From contig CP103020.1 in assembly GCA_024752435.1 (NCBI GenBank), positions 1,426,001 through 1,490,000 on the forward strand: a DNA stretch of 64,000 nucleotides, read 5' to 3'. This DNA is from Allantophomopsis cytisporea (Eukaryota; Ascomycota; Leotiomycetes; Phacidiales; Phacidiaceae). Positions 1-10,916 of the stretch are shown in pieces (the first letter of the stretch is position 1; every line of letters begins with the position of its first letter). A program made the position numbers and the translations under genes. The notes below the pieces were generated by a model. The model was not told where the DNA came from. It was given only the letters and a program-made list of their open reading frames with translations, and did not search any database.

Positions 1-2521
1 CCACCGAAGTCGTCGAAAGCGCTGTGTAGCATGCTTTTTTGGTGTTGATGGCCATGGCTGCTCGCGCATCTGTATCTATCTGCCCTATGCGATCGATACT
101 GTATTGCGATAATCGAAGCACCTCAACCTTAAGGTAATGTAGATATCTGCATCTTATTGCCACCATATCCATACTCTTATCCATATTCGTCTGTTCTCAC
201 TTCCGTGTTCCCTCCTGTTTCTACGGCGTATGGATATTTCCATTTGCGCACCTGTTCGTCTGGGCGTGCAGATCGGTGTAGGGCGGCGGTAAGGTACACA
301 CACTCGACTGACACTCTCCTCTCGCTCTACCTGTCTCCTACCCGTGACTCTCGCTCGATTCTTACGTAGCAGGGAAGAATGATGAAGGATTGCAGCAGAG
401 AAACCCACAGTTCCCACGTCGCCCGTTTCGCTTCTCACCTTTTTCTGGGCCTCTGTTTCTGTACGAGGCGATCGTTGATCCTCGTTCTGCCAGACCGCCC
501 ACACGGCGAAAACTCTAGAACCCAGCCCGCCTTGCCGACTATGGATACCTGCATTCTTTACTCCGGCTGAGATGAGACTGTACTACCAATCTCTGTTTTG
601 GGGCCGCTTCGATGTCATCAAAGGACCTCTGCAGTCTTCTGGAACTTCGAGAATCCTTCCATACCAGCCATAGTCGCTGTGTGCTGACACGCCACAAGTG
701 GCACAGAATGTGCTTATCCGCATATTCGTGTGCGTCTGTGAGAAATATGCATGCCGCATGAGCAAACTCGCATCCTCGCATCGATATTGAAAGAGAAAAG
801 CCACGACGGCGTCACGGTGATTGTGCAGTAAGTGTGAAGGAATCTGGTATAGACTCGTTTGGAGTTGATTCAGCATACGTATACAATATAACAAAATCAT
901 CATTATATCAAGGTAGATCATATGTTCTTTTAAGATGGGTAAGGTAGTACACCAAACGTGCATGTAGGTTTTATGCCTGTACGACAGCATCTCTTTCAAG
1001 TCATTACCAACACCAACACATACTCCGTCTCATCCACAGCACATATTTCGGACCACGTGGCCATCCGCATCACATCTTACTCACAAAGACACACAATGAC
1101 TGGGAGACCAACTTCCCGAAACACTTCCTTTCTACAGATTCGTATAGCAGGTCTCATTCTCTATCCCCCAAACTCCCAACCTGCATATCAAAACTCCTCC
1201 GGGCATTGTCTCTCTTTTGCTTCCTGCACCAATTCGGCTCGAGCTCACTATCTGCATCGAGGTCTACTTACAGTACAAATTAAACATCATCTACTTTACT
1301 CCCTGTAAGTCCGAGTTGAGCGGCTCCGGGGCATGAGCGATATTATTATCGACAGACAGGCGTTTGCAGCAGGTCCAGCGCCTGCTCGGCCTTACTTACA
1401 CGTGCGAAAGTTCCTCAAATCCTTTAAAAGAAGTCCCTCGCTACGGTCCGTGGTATGCATGTGCATGCCACGTTTTCTGCTTCCACGCTTCTTTGTTTGC
1501 CTTGGCGTGTGTCGGCTTCGGCTTGCTGCTGCTGACGTGTTGCTCTTTGCGAGGTGAGATGATCCTGCTTTCTTGGCGGGCTTTGATATTTGGTCTTGAT
1601 TGGTTCTTCTCCATACTCGTCCGTTGCTGGGTATTGATGGACCATGGTATGGGTATCAGGAAAGAGAAACGGTGCCTTGATCTCCTGCTATTGTGATATA
1701 AGGGTTGGCTTGTGACGGCGCCGCATTCTGGAAAGGAGGGTTAGTGACTCAACTGGCTCCGTGTTTGTGCCGTTGTTTCGAAGAGTCTTTGATTCTTTTC
1801 TATTCTTCGTCAGGCATAGACATTTAGCTAGAACCTGAGCTGCAGGCTTCCATTGTCAGCCTCATATGTGTGTGGGTGCGAGTGGCTTTTCATGCGTACC
1901 TGTTATGATCTTGAGACTGTTTAAGGTGTCGTTGTCAGGGTGATGTCGAGTTGAAGTGTTGTTGTATACAAGGCTGGGACAGAACCAGCCTATGTTTCCA
2001 GCCTTTAAGCTCCTTGTTTGAAAACTGGACAGAGATCTGAAAGGAAATGGCTCACTGGGAAGTTGAACATACTTTCTCTGTTTACGATGATGATGGATGG
2101 ACTGAAAACACAATAATTTAGGATGTTGAGGATGATGAGATGATCGGCATGCCTTTGGCTGAGCATACCGATTCTGCAATCCTTCTAAGCTTTCTATAGT
2201 CGTTTCTTCTCCGTAGAAATTTCGTTCTCTGGATTGTTGATAGCTATATGGTCTCAACACACTCGATTCATGTTGCAAGGCGTGTTCTCGAGGATCCTAT
2301 ATATCGGGTAGAAGTCGTCTCCTAAATTCAATAGATAGCTATCGAAATGTGTCTGAATGTCATCATGGCATCATACAAATACATACACAGTAGCCGTCAT
2401 TAGTGATAACAAAGGGAATTGGAAAGGTTTTAACCTGCTGCCCTCTTGAAATTCTCACATCTGAATTACAACGATTGAGACCAACATTGACTGTCACTCC
2501 TTATGTCTTCCAGCCTTCAGC
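1..2521. other. Intergenic, no supported gene
   Basis: I found no convincing coding exon on either strand. The longest open frames (for example 154-504 on the minus strand) are rich in Arg and Ser and look like by-products of pyrimidine-rich sequence. The stretch could be promoter or UTR sequence of a gene lying to the left of the window. Confidence 0.5.
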
Positions 2522-3254
2522 TCAAAGCGTCATATCCTTCTGCCATCGCTGATAATGCCTCAGATGTGGCAGATCTTTATGCGCTGCGCTATCCCAGACC
2601 TTCATGCCCAATTCCCTCTCCAGATATGCTGGCCACTCCTTAGCAAAATATCCATCGATTTCCAATTTCTGCAAACCGCGGAACGAGCCAATGCCTTTAA
2701 AACATTGATGTCAGAGTCTCCGCCTTGATGCATACCGTGTTCGACTCCTGAGTCCCAGTATATCCACGTCTCTTGCAGACTCAATGCTTCACTTGACAGC
2801 TTGTCAAGAAGTACGCACCATAAGGGACCCAACACCTGCCTGCCCAGAAATCCACCGTTGAAATAAGTGGTATAGCATGCACCGGGCCAGAATCGAAGTT
2901 TCGTCTGAAACTTGGTGTTTTCTGAGCCGATTGTGTTGAGCCATTTTAAGCCCCTGTTCGGATCATCGATCATGAACGTGTTTTCGGAATGGAACTCCGG
3001 GGATAATACGGATGGGTGGGATTCAGGCCAATTTATACTAATTTGTGTTTGTTTGAGAGGCTTGAGGCTCATTGTGCTGCAGTCACTGTCAAGGTTGAGA
3101 ATTACCAATAGTTTGAAGTTGAAGTCCTTCAGAATATCCTTCTCTCAGTAAGCTGGAAGAGATTGTCTCAAATACATTGGTGCGTAAATGAGTGACACGT
3201 ATGAAGATTCTGCATATGTAAGGGAGCTCTCGTATTTGAAGTTGCGGAATCCTC
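2522..3254 (-). CDS. Uncharacterised protein, possible pseudogene (spliced, in-frame TGA upstream)
   Basis: Function not recognised. Two exons join cleanly. The upstream frame ends at about 2736 with a GTATGC donor, a 41-nt intron spans 2735-2695 with a CTGAC-like branch site, and the frame resumes at 2694 and stops at 2522. The join turns two unrelated-looking tails into one Trp- and Leu-rich protein of about 200 residues ending QKDMTL. Reading further upstream, the same frame contains a TGA at 3147-3145 and remains protein-like to about 3254, beginning GFRNFKYES. Either another intron removes the TGA through an unusual acceptor, or the gene is a nonsense-broken pseudogene. No start codon could be fixed. 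The composition resembles fungal F-box/leucine-rich family proteins, but that is only an impression. Confidence 0.42.
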
Positions 3255-5185
3255 AATAGATTCAGTATGCAAATCTACAAACCTAAAAACACCTCACATT
3301 CATTTATGAATACTTCGAATATAAAATAGATTGATACTTTCACAAACACATAGAGATGTGTCGGGTGGACACTAAATCTCAATTTTCTGGTGACCCCTTA
3401 TTGGTTGAGATAAGACTCGGTCATCAGTCGATGCAAAAGTAACAGTAACGCCAAACTCTCCAAGAACTTACAGATATCACTTCCTTTCTACTAGAACTTA
3501 ATGGCGGAGATTCTCACCCAGATTTTCTGTGTGATTTGGCACGTAGAGGACATGAAAAGCTCTTCTAAATTAATATTAGAGTTATTTTGGTCGGGGCTGT
3601 TGTGTTGTACTAGTTGTTCAACGTAGGTCGTAGAGGGTTGGAAAACCATTCGAGTGAGACTTTAGCAAGAGAGTCAACTCATCACTGGCAACAACATGCT
3701 TATGGGAAGACCCGTTTTGGAACTTTGACTGTTCCTAAAAGATGAAGTACTGTGAGTTCATGAGTAGCGTCTGAGGTCGTATTGGGTTCTGCCGAATTTG
3801 GTAGTGAGCATTGTCATCAGACAGTGTACACAAAAGACTACCCTGGGCGGTTGTGTTTGCGTTCAATAATTTTCAAAATGAATTGTCCTCAACTATAGTT
3901 TTGTTGCCGTTGCCATATGCCTCTAGGGAATCATATCAAACTCTGCGGTTGCTTTGTTAACCCCACCAAAAGTATTTGGATAGAGGCAGATCTATCAGAA
4001 ATGAAAACTTGATCGGTCACCCATATTGAGCTTCGATAATGAATTTGTCCTTAGAAATCTATTCCGAGGTAGAGATTGGACACTCAAGGTGGATAGTTAT
4101 GGAGTGTAACAACTCAAAACCATACGTATGAGTTTGTTTAGAGAGCGCAAAAAGATATCTCTGGGTCCTCAATCAAGATATCCTTACCGCTCATAAGACG
4201 ATGCAGGTAAGGGAGGGTGGTTTGGATACTACATATGTATTACCAGCTTATATATGATAGATTTCTACTATTAAATACATGCTCGTAAATTCATGTATTT
4301 CAGATCACATATAGCATAGCTTAATATGGATGGAGGCTCTCTGCTGATATAGCAGTCATTGTTGCATTTCTAGAAGCCTTTCGGTACGTAGGTTCTTGTA
4401 TTGAAATGCAACTCTAGTGTGATGGAAAAATCCATATATTGTTATGGGACGGGGTTAGTGTTCCACTATTTACCTCTCTGTGAGTCATTGCGATGAGAAA
4501 AGCACCCCTTGTAAGGTGTATAGTTATACTTCAGTAACGAGGAAGAGTAAACATCCTGGATCTTGAAGTATTGTAGTTACTCCAACTATATAAATTCCAA
4601 GACGATCTCAAATTTGAAAGTAAACATCAAACTGACGACATACATAACGTAGCTTACCAATATTTCCTTCAAGCTGAAGCTCTTGCGAAATGTTCTATGT
4701 ATCAATCCCGTAATCACAACACCAATATCATAATGAGAATCGTGATTACTGCAAAAATCAAATATCTTCCAATTGCGGACCTTTATAATAGATTTAGTTA
4801 CGGATATGATCAAGGCCAAGTCAGTAAATGCAAGGCCTTGTTGTCATTGAGTTAGCCACTCTCCTCTTGCGATTATCTAATCGACGCTGATATGCATCTG
4901 TCTTGAAATGTTGCCTACAGATATGATCATTTTATCAATTTCAAGCTACGTGATATCTAATCTTTGTCTTTTCTAATATTCTCTTCACCATAGACGAGGT
5001 ACAGAGTTTTTCTATGACAGAGCCAAGGAATTGTCCAGATCTCCTCAGTCAAGGCGACAAGCTACAGCTGATTTAGCTATTCAATCTGCATCTTCAATAT
5101 TTTGAAACAATTTTATATATAAAGAGTGACTATTTCTTTCCAATTAAACCATTTGTGACTGGACAAACCCTAAACCAATTTCGTG
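3255..5185. other. Intergenic, AT-rich, no supported gene
   Basis: AT-rich sequence dense in stop codons. Only short open frames (77 residues or fewer) occur and none has a recognisable motif. The right end is the 3' flank of the lipoxygenase gene. Confidence 0.5.
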
Positions 5186-7278
5186 TTAAATCAAAATAGA
5201 TACCGCGGTAGCTGCCGGATCCATAACATCATAACTGATGAATTGATCATCCAGGTCATTGCTATTCTTCGCAAAAATACCCGTCAATTCATTCAATTGA
5301 TTGAGGAAATTGAGTGCCGCCTGGTGAGCTTGCGTATCACCGCTTTGACGCGCCAAGTCCGCAAAGCTAGCAGCGTAATTGAGCAAGTTCTGATCTTCTG
5401 CGACCCTCAAACTTAACAAGTGTGGTAGATGAGAGGAAAGCAACCATAAGTGTGGAGAGTCGGCGGGAAGTGCTTTAATAAGGTCTGTTTCCTTATAGGC
5501 TTGAAGAGCTCTGAGGGTGGCTGGTGGAGCTGCGCACAGACATGACGGCTTGTTAATTACGAAGGATTGATAATAATCTTGGAGGTAGTTAACAGCTGTG
5601 TGCTGTGGAGAAGCAATGTGTATGGTCATTGTGATAGCATCGATTAACTCGTCAACTGTCTTGATGATAGGGAAGGATTTCAGCGCCCCACCAGATGAGC
5701 TGCGCATCTCCTGAGTCCACAAGTGGATGGATGGATCCCTCGTAACAGCTGTATTGTTGGGGTAATCAGCTGAAATGATCGTAGATACAAAGGTGCGAAT
5801 GGTTTGCCACATGAGACCGATGTTTCTGCCGTAAGCATAGTTATGGAATTTAGGATCGCTGTTGAGCTTGTCTTGGTCAAATCCACGATTCTTCAAGTCG
5901 TTAGGAACATAGAGTCCAGTGAAATCAAAGGTGCTATAGGCATTACGAATGAAAGCGTAGGTCTGATCATCAGTGATTCCCGAGATCTTGAGGATAATTC
6001 TTGGTACGAGAGTTTCACGCGCAGCGGCGTTGAGTGACAGAGTCTTGAACCAATGTGGCTTCAATAGATTGTAGACGGGATGTCCATTTGGAAAGGATGG
6101 GTGTGGTCCAGATGGAAAAGCTCGGTGTGCCGCAACAATAATGGCTTCCTCAATGAAATGGGTGTTTGTCAAATGAATTGCTAATTCGTGTCGATTCCAA
6201 TCACTCACTTGCAAAGCAGTCTTCGCAAATCGCCATGGCCAGTCGACGGATTGATCAAGCTGGGACTCATCGGGGTTCAATCTCTTGTTGAAGAGGACAA
6301 CGGAATTATCCACGCTCAACTTGTAGTCGGGGATGATAGCCACTGGGTGAAGTCTGCCATCTGGAAAAAGTTTAAATAAACCAACAGCGGCGGGGAGCCA
6401 ACGCTTTCCATCAGAGGATTTCAGAGTAGAATTTGGAGCAGCCCCTACAGCGGAACGGAAATAGCTGTAATCCTGGATATACAACGATCCGGGGTCAGCG
6501 CTAAGAAGCTGAGAAACATTATTCAAACCCTGAGAAGTTGCAGCCTTCTTGAATCTGCTAACCCACTCATCGGACGCAAGTGTGATAGTAGTAGGGTTTG
6601 GTCCTGTGAATTGTTGCTGGGCAAATACAGCGTCGGTATGCCAGTCTGGACGATCTCCAATGTTGCGTTCAGTGAATATATCTTTTTTCTCACTGCGAAG
6701 AAGCTTATTCTTTGATTCGATTGCCGCAATCGTAGTGCCTCTTGCATCCGTATGGGCCCAGTCAATAATGGATTCGGGGATGAGTGGTATAAGGAGTCGG
6801 CCGATATCCGCCAAACGAGCGGCATCAAATATGTTGACGTCGGAAACCTGGTCACCTTTTGGAATTAAATTCAGATGTGGAGGGTACTTGTTGTCGGGAG
6901 ATGAAAAGGTGAAGAGGGTTTGATTCTCCGTAAGGGTCAAGCCGCGAGGAATGCTACTCTCGAGGCCAGTGATCTCGAAGAATGCCGAGTAACTTTGATA
7001 TCGGTAAGCTTGCTTGCTATATGAGGAAGCTCGTGTACTTACTGATTCTCGATCCGTGAATAAATCTGAGTGATGGCCATCTGAGTACCGTGGAAGGTAC
7101 CCTCCGTGAGAGGGGCCACTGCATTGTCCTTGGCATTCTTGGATACAGTGGAAGGGAAAATAGAATGGCGAGTAAGCTCAAGTGACAAGAGACCGCTGTT
7201 CCATTCCTTCAACACTGGAAGTTTCTTCGAAGGGGCTCCAAAGCTACCTGTCTGTGGTCTGGTTGCTACCAACGACAT
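5186..7278 (-). CDS. Lipoxygenase (fungal, no signal peptide)
   Basis: Dioxygenates polyunsaturated fatty acids to hydroperoxides (oxylipin formation). Exon 1 is 7278-7043, ending in GTAAGT. Exon 2 most likely starts at 6992 after a 50-nt intron, giving about 680 residues; a 26-nt alternative ending at ATAG also keeps frame but is too short to be likely. Metal-site motifs are visible. The first His cluster reads H-ELAI-H-LTNT-H, with ligands near residues 352 and 357. The second reads HTAVN, with His and Asn near 543 and 547. The chain ends in Ile, whose carboxylate is the fifth ligand in this family. The conserved HP..LL.PH segment follows the first cluster. No signal peptide is seen, unlike secreted Mn-lipoxygenases, so an intracellular enzyme resembling Aspergillus LoxB is inferred. 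Whether the metal is iron or manganese cannot be read from the sequence. Confidence 0.9.
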
Positions 7279-8289
7279 AATTGCTGCTGTGTTTGATTGT
7301 TGGAAGTATGAATGTTTGACGAGCTTTAAAGACTTGGTCAGTTCTCGAGAATATGTGAGAGCATCGACTTAATTTATAGACATTTCACACATCACATCCG
7401 AAAAAGACGTCACCATCTCATCAACAAATCGAGATGGTAACGACTTAGGAGAGCTGAGATACATTCTGAACGCATCTTGAGTCCGAACCCAAATAATCTC
7501 CAAAGCAACGTATAATTTTAATCCAAGGCCATGACCCCGCAGCAATTCATGCTTCATTTGAAGCTAAAAACCGCTGATTTGGTAGTGATCGTTATCCTCG
7601 AAAAGGTTCAGTGAACAGGAGACAGGACAATTGACATGTGGAATCATTCAACTGAGCAAGTAGCCTCCAGCTCTTCATGTTTTCAGGCGAGGCACATCTG
7701 CCATTGGATGAGCTTCAAGGAAAGGAACGGAGAACATTGAGCTAGGGAGGAGCGGGAGTGGGACTGAGGCTGAAGCCTAATTTGTCGGGAGACAGATAAC
7801 GAACAGCGCAAACGGACTGGCTTTAAGGTTAGTAAGCTCAATTACTTTAATTTGACACCAGAAGCGGTCTCACTTTTCGAGAGTCGCCAACTCTATAATC
7901 AAACTCCATAGGGGTAGTTGCAACCGACCAATTAGTTTTCGATTCTCTATGCGTTCGGTGCTCCATGAACCCACGTGTCTCTACTTTGCTTGACCTTTGC
8001 TTCTTACCATGCATACTCCACCTGTCAATTTTGTGGAGATTGTCAGCTCCACGCGCTTATTCGCAGTAGCTGCGGATCATCAGAACAAACATCAGCTTAC
8101 TAGTTGACTCACAGGTCCTATGAGATCTTACTATGAAAACGTACACCGTGGATCTAACACATCTCGATTGTTGAAAGTTTGTCGGGTTCCAGGAAAACTT
8201 GTGCCTTTATGCATAGCCAATGACAAGACTCAAACCAGCTGAGAAATGCTCCTGAATCTTATACTTCTCTTGGCAACGTAGTATCTGCG
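7279..8289. other. Promoter side of the lipoxygenase gene, no gene seen
   Basis: About 1 kb upstream of the lipoxygenase start. Only short open frames lie in it. It presumably carries the lipoxygenase promoter and 5' UTR, but no specific site could be assigned. Confidence 0.45.
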
Positions 8290-8670
8290 TTACATAGAAT
8301 TTGTTGTCGTGCTGGCTAACTGGATCAACATATTGAGGAAAATTATGCAATCCGAACTAATCTTAAAGCCATCTCTCCCTCTCTCATCCCACTTTGGCTT
8401 TATAATCCGATCAAAATATTTGGCAAAGGGATCCCCCTTCCCCTTCCTTCTCTTGTTGTCAGCAATGAACTTCTTACGAGTCTCAACTCTTCCCACAGAT
8501 GTACCTCTCCATTTCCTTGCCATCAAGTCCTCTGTGAATTCCCTACATGCCCCCTTGAACGCTCCAAAAGCATCGACATCACGAATATCCTGAGCCGATT
8601 TCCGCAATGCTTGCGCAAAATAGACTCCTGGTGCTAGAGGTCTAGAGTCCATAAGTGTACGCATACTCAT
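8290..8670 (-). CDS. Small hypothetical protein (126 aa)
   Basis: Not recognised. A single open frame runs from ATG at 8670 to TAA at 8290. The composition is protein-like (lysine- and arginine-rich middle, Trp-containing, ordinary codon use), with no signal peptide or membrane segment. A second ATG lies two codons in. The frame on the opposite strand is also open for 94 codons, so chance openness cannot be excluded. It sits alone in a 3.6-kb gene-poor stretch and could be a remnant of a larger gene. Confidence 0.38.
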   Translation of the reverse strand: MSMRTLMDSRPLAPGVYFAQALRKSAQDIRDVDAFGAFKGACREFTEDLMARKWRGTSVGRVETRKKFIADNKRRKGKGDPFAKYFDRIIKPKWDERGRDGFKISSDCIIFLNMLIQLASTTTNSM

Positions 8671-10916
8671 TGATTGAGAAATCCTAAGGACGTCTTGCAG
8701 ATGTTCTCTTCATGTTGGCATTTCTGTGATTATTAATCATTATGAAGAAATCATATAGAACCGGAAAACATAAACACGCCTGTTTTAGCAGAAGAAAGCA
8801 TGAAGCTGTTCTCTACACAGTTTATTTGTCCAGTATTATTGTTCTCCATATCCCACCGCACAATTTGCGGAATAAGGCCTACAAACGACAAGTGATATTT
8901 TTTGCATGACAGTACGTGAGAGCATCGATGTCACGAAGATTTGACAATTGACAGCGTGAAACACATATCTGGGCATCTGGGTGATAACTCAACCTGCTAT
9001 CTTTCCGATATCCTTTTCATTGTAGTCTGTTTGCCAACATGAAACGCTACCAAGCACTTTTATTCCTCTCGTTGAGATAAGTTTCTATAATATTCTATTG
9101 TTGACAAAGAGAAGTGCTGATGTTTTAATTTGGTTGCCGCAGTTTCTGAGGAGATATTACTGCTGGGATCATCTACAGCAGTGCTCAAGTACAAGACGTA
9201 TCCACACATATAGAAGGACCAGTAGGTAAAAGATACAAGGTAGAGATTTATAGACGGCAGATGAGATATACATCGTAAGAGGTAGGTCTTGAAGGCGCGA
9301 GGGAGTTATGAAATTGATAAGAGCTCCCTATCCCAACGAAGAGGTGAACCAGGAACTTGAATGAAGGAGATATTACTCTTAGAATCATCTATGGTAAAAG
9401 TGTTTCAATTATTTGGCTTCAAAAATATGGTCTGAAGTTTGTCTTAAAAATGAGTTTGTGTTTTATCTAATTTGAGTTAATGTCTACAAGGCGAGAAAGT
9501 CGAATATCAGCCACATGGCTTAGGCACACATGTGCGGCATGTAATCCACTTGCTCATATCAACCTCATTTCTATAAACCATGGCTACCACTGTGTAGTAT
9601 CAACTCAATCAGAGGGCAGACTCTTACCAATGAAGCTGAACTATCTACATGAAGACCCTCATTAACATGAGGTCTAGATCTCACATTATTATAAGTTGCG
9701 CAGGTGTCGTTTATCATCTGTTGTTTTAAGGTAATAATGTCCTAATAAGGTCTCGACTTATCATCGTTGAAGGTAACTTTAGTAGTGTTATTAATAGAGA
9801 TGAATACGCTGTTGAACCTCACTTAGTAGTAGGCATTATGCTAATGCTTATCAAGTAATCTATACTATCAACATTGATACTTAGCTCTTTGGGATGGATT
9901 ATTTAATGGAGCAAAAGCAATCGGGAATTCAGAACCTTATGAGTCGATAGAGAGCCTGATAGGAACGTTTCTTCAGTGTTGAACAAGTCTTTACTTTATA
10001 CTACATGTACCAGCCGATCACCCCTTTAAGTAAGAAGACGTAAAAACCAAGCTATAAAGATTCCAAACGAGATGAATGATGTTGCTAGATCAGCTGTACA
10101 CATGTAACCCATAATGTATCTCGATAATCAGGTGGCTTTGATTAGAGATGTGGGATACTGTTTGGGAGCTGATTGATGCCAGCTAACCACAGAAGCGACG
10201 AATGAAGACTAACTAACTTCTTAGGTGTATTTTCTAATATTCCGAGGGTTTCTGAGTCCACAACTATATTTATTGCGTTGCAGAAATTCTAAATGTTTGT
10301 GCATGCTTACTCTGGATATCACATCACGTGATCACGCGTATCCCAGCCGAAAGCCGCAGGGTAAGTACTTGCGACAAGTTCAAAGCGCGCCAGCATAACC
10401 AGCGAGTTCTCGATACCTTCCGAATCAAGGCCCGTCAACAGAATTACCTCGACCTAAAGGCACTTTCTATGACTTGCTGAAGTATCATCTGCTGTCAATC
10501 CGGTGTGCTTGGGACTTCGAGACACCACTGTCGACGCGTCTAGAGCCGAGCGACTGACCTTTGTCGGCTGTCATTATTCGACATTCTGACCTCTGGGCAA
10601 AATCACCGCTTATCAAGTGCGGAAGTTTCTCTGGGTCTCGTGTTCCACACCGACCGTTGTTTGAAGCATATATAAATCCCAACTTATTCAAACATCTTGG
10701 CTTGACTTGAGCTTCTCCAGGAGATGATGTCTGATACTGGATCAAAGCTTCTATTATCTGTTGATTGCTGTCGTAAATGCAAATAGCTGGAAGCTAAGCC
10801 GATCGTTGAGCACTCGATTTAACTTGCATTACCAAATTTAGAATCGATCATCCTCGAAGACATCAAAGCAAAGTGGCTGCAAAGTCGGGTAGGCGACGAC
10901 TCAAGTCCCGGTCCAA
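8671..10916. other. Intergenic, no supported gene
   Basis: AT-rich and stop-dense to about 10.3 kb, then GC-richer near the RAP1 start, where the promoter and 5' UTR of RAP1 must lie. A CACGTG-like stretch (TCACGTGATCACG) near 10325 is a plausible basic-region factor site but is unproven. Confidence 0.45.

Noticed and set aside
154..504. 116-codon minus-strand ORF at the window start
   Set aside because: Arg/Ser-rich, no conserved motif, competing open frame on the other strand.
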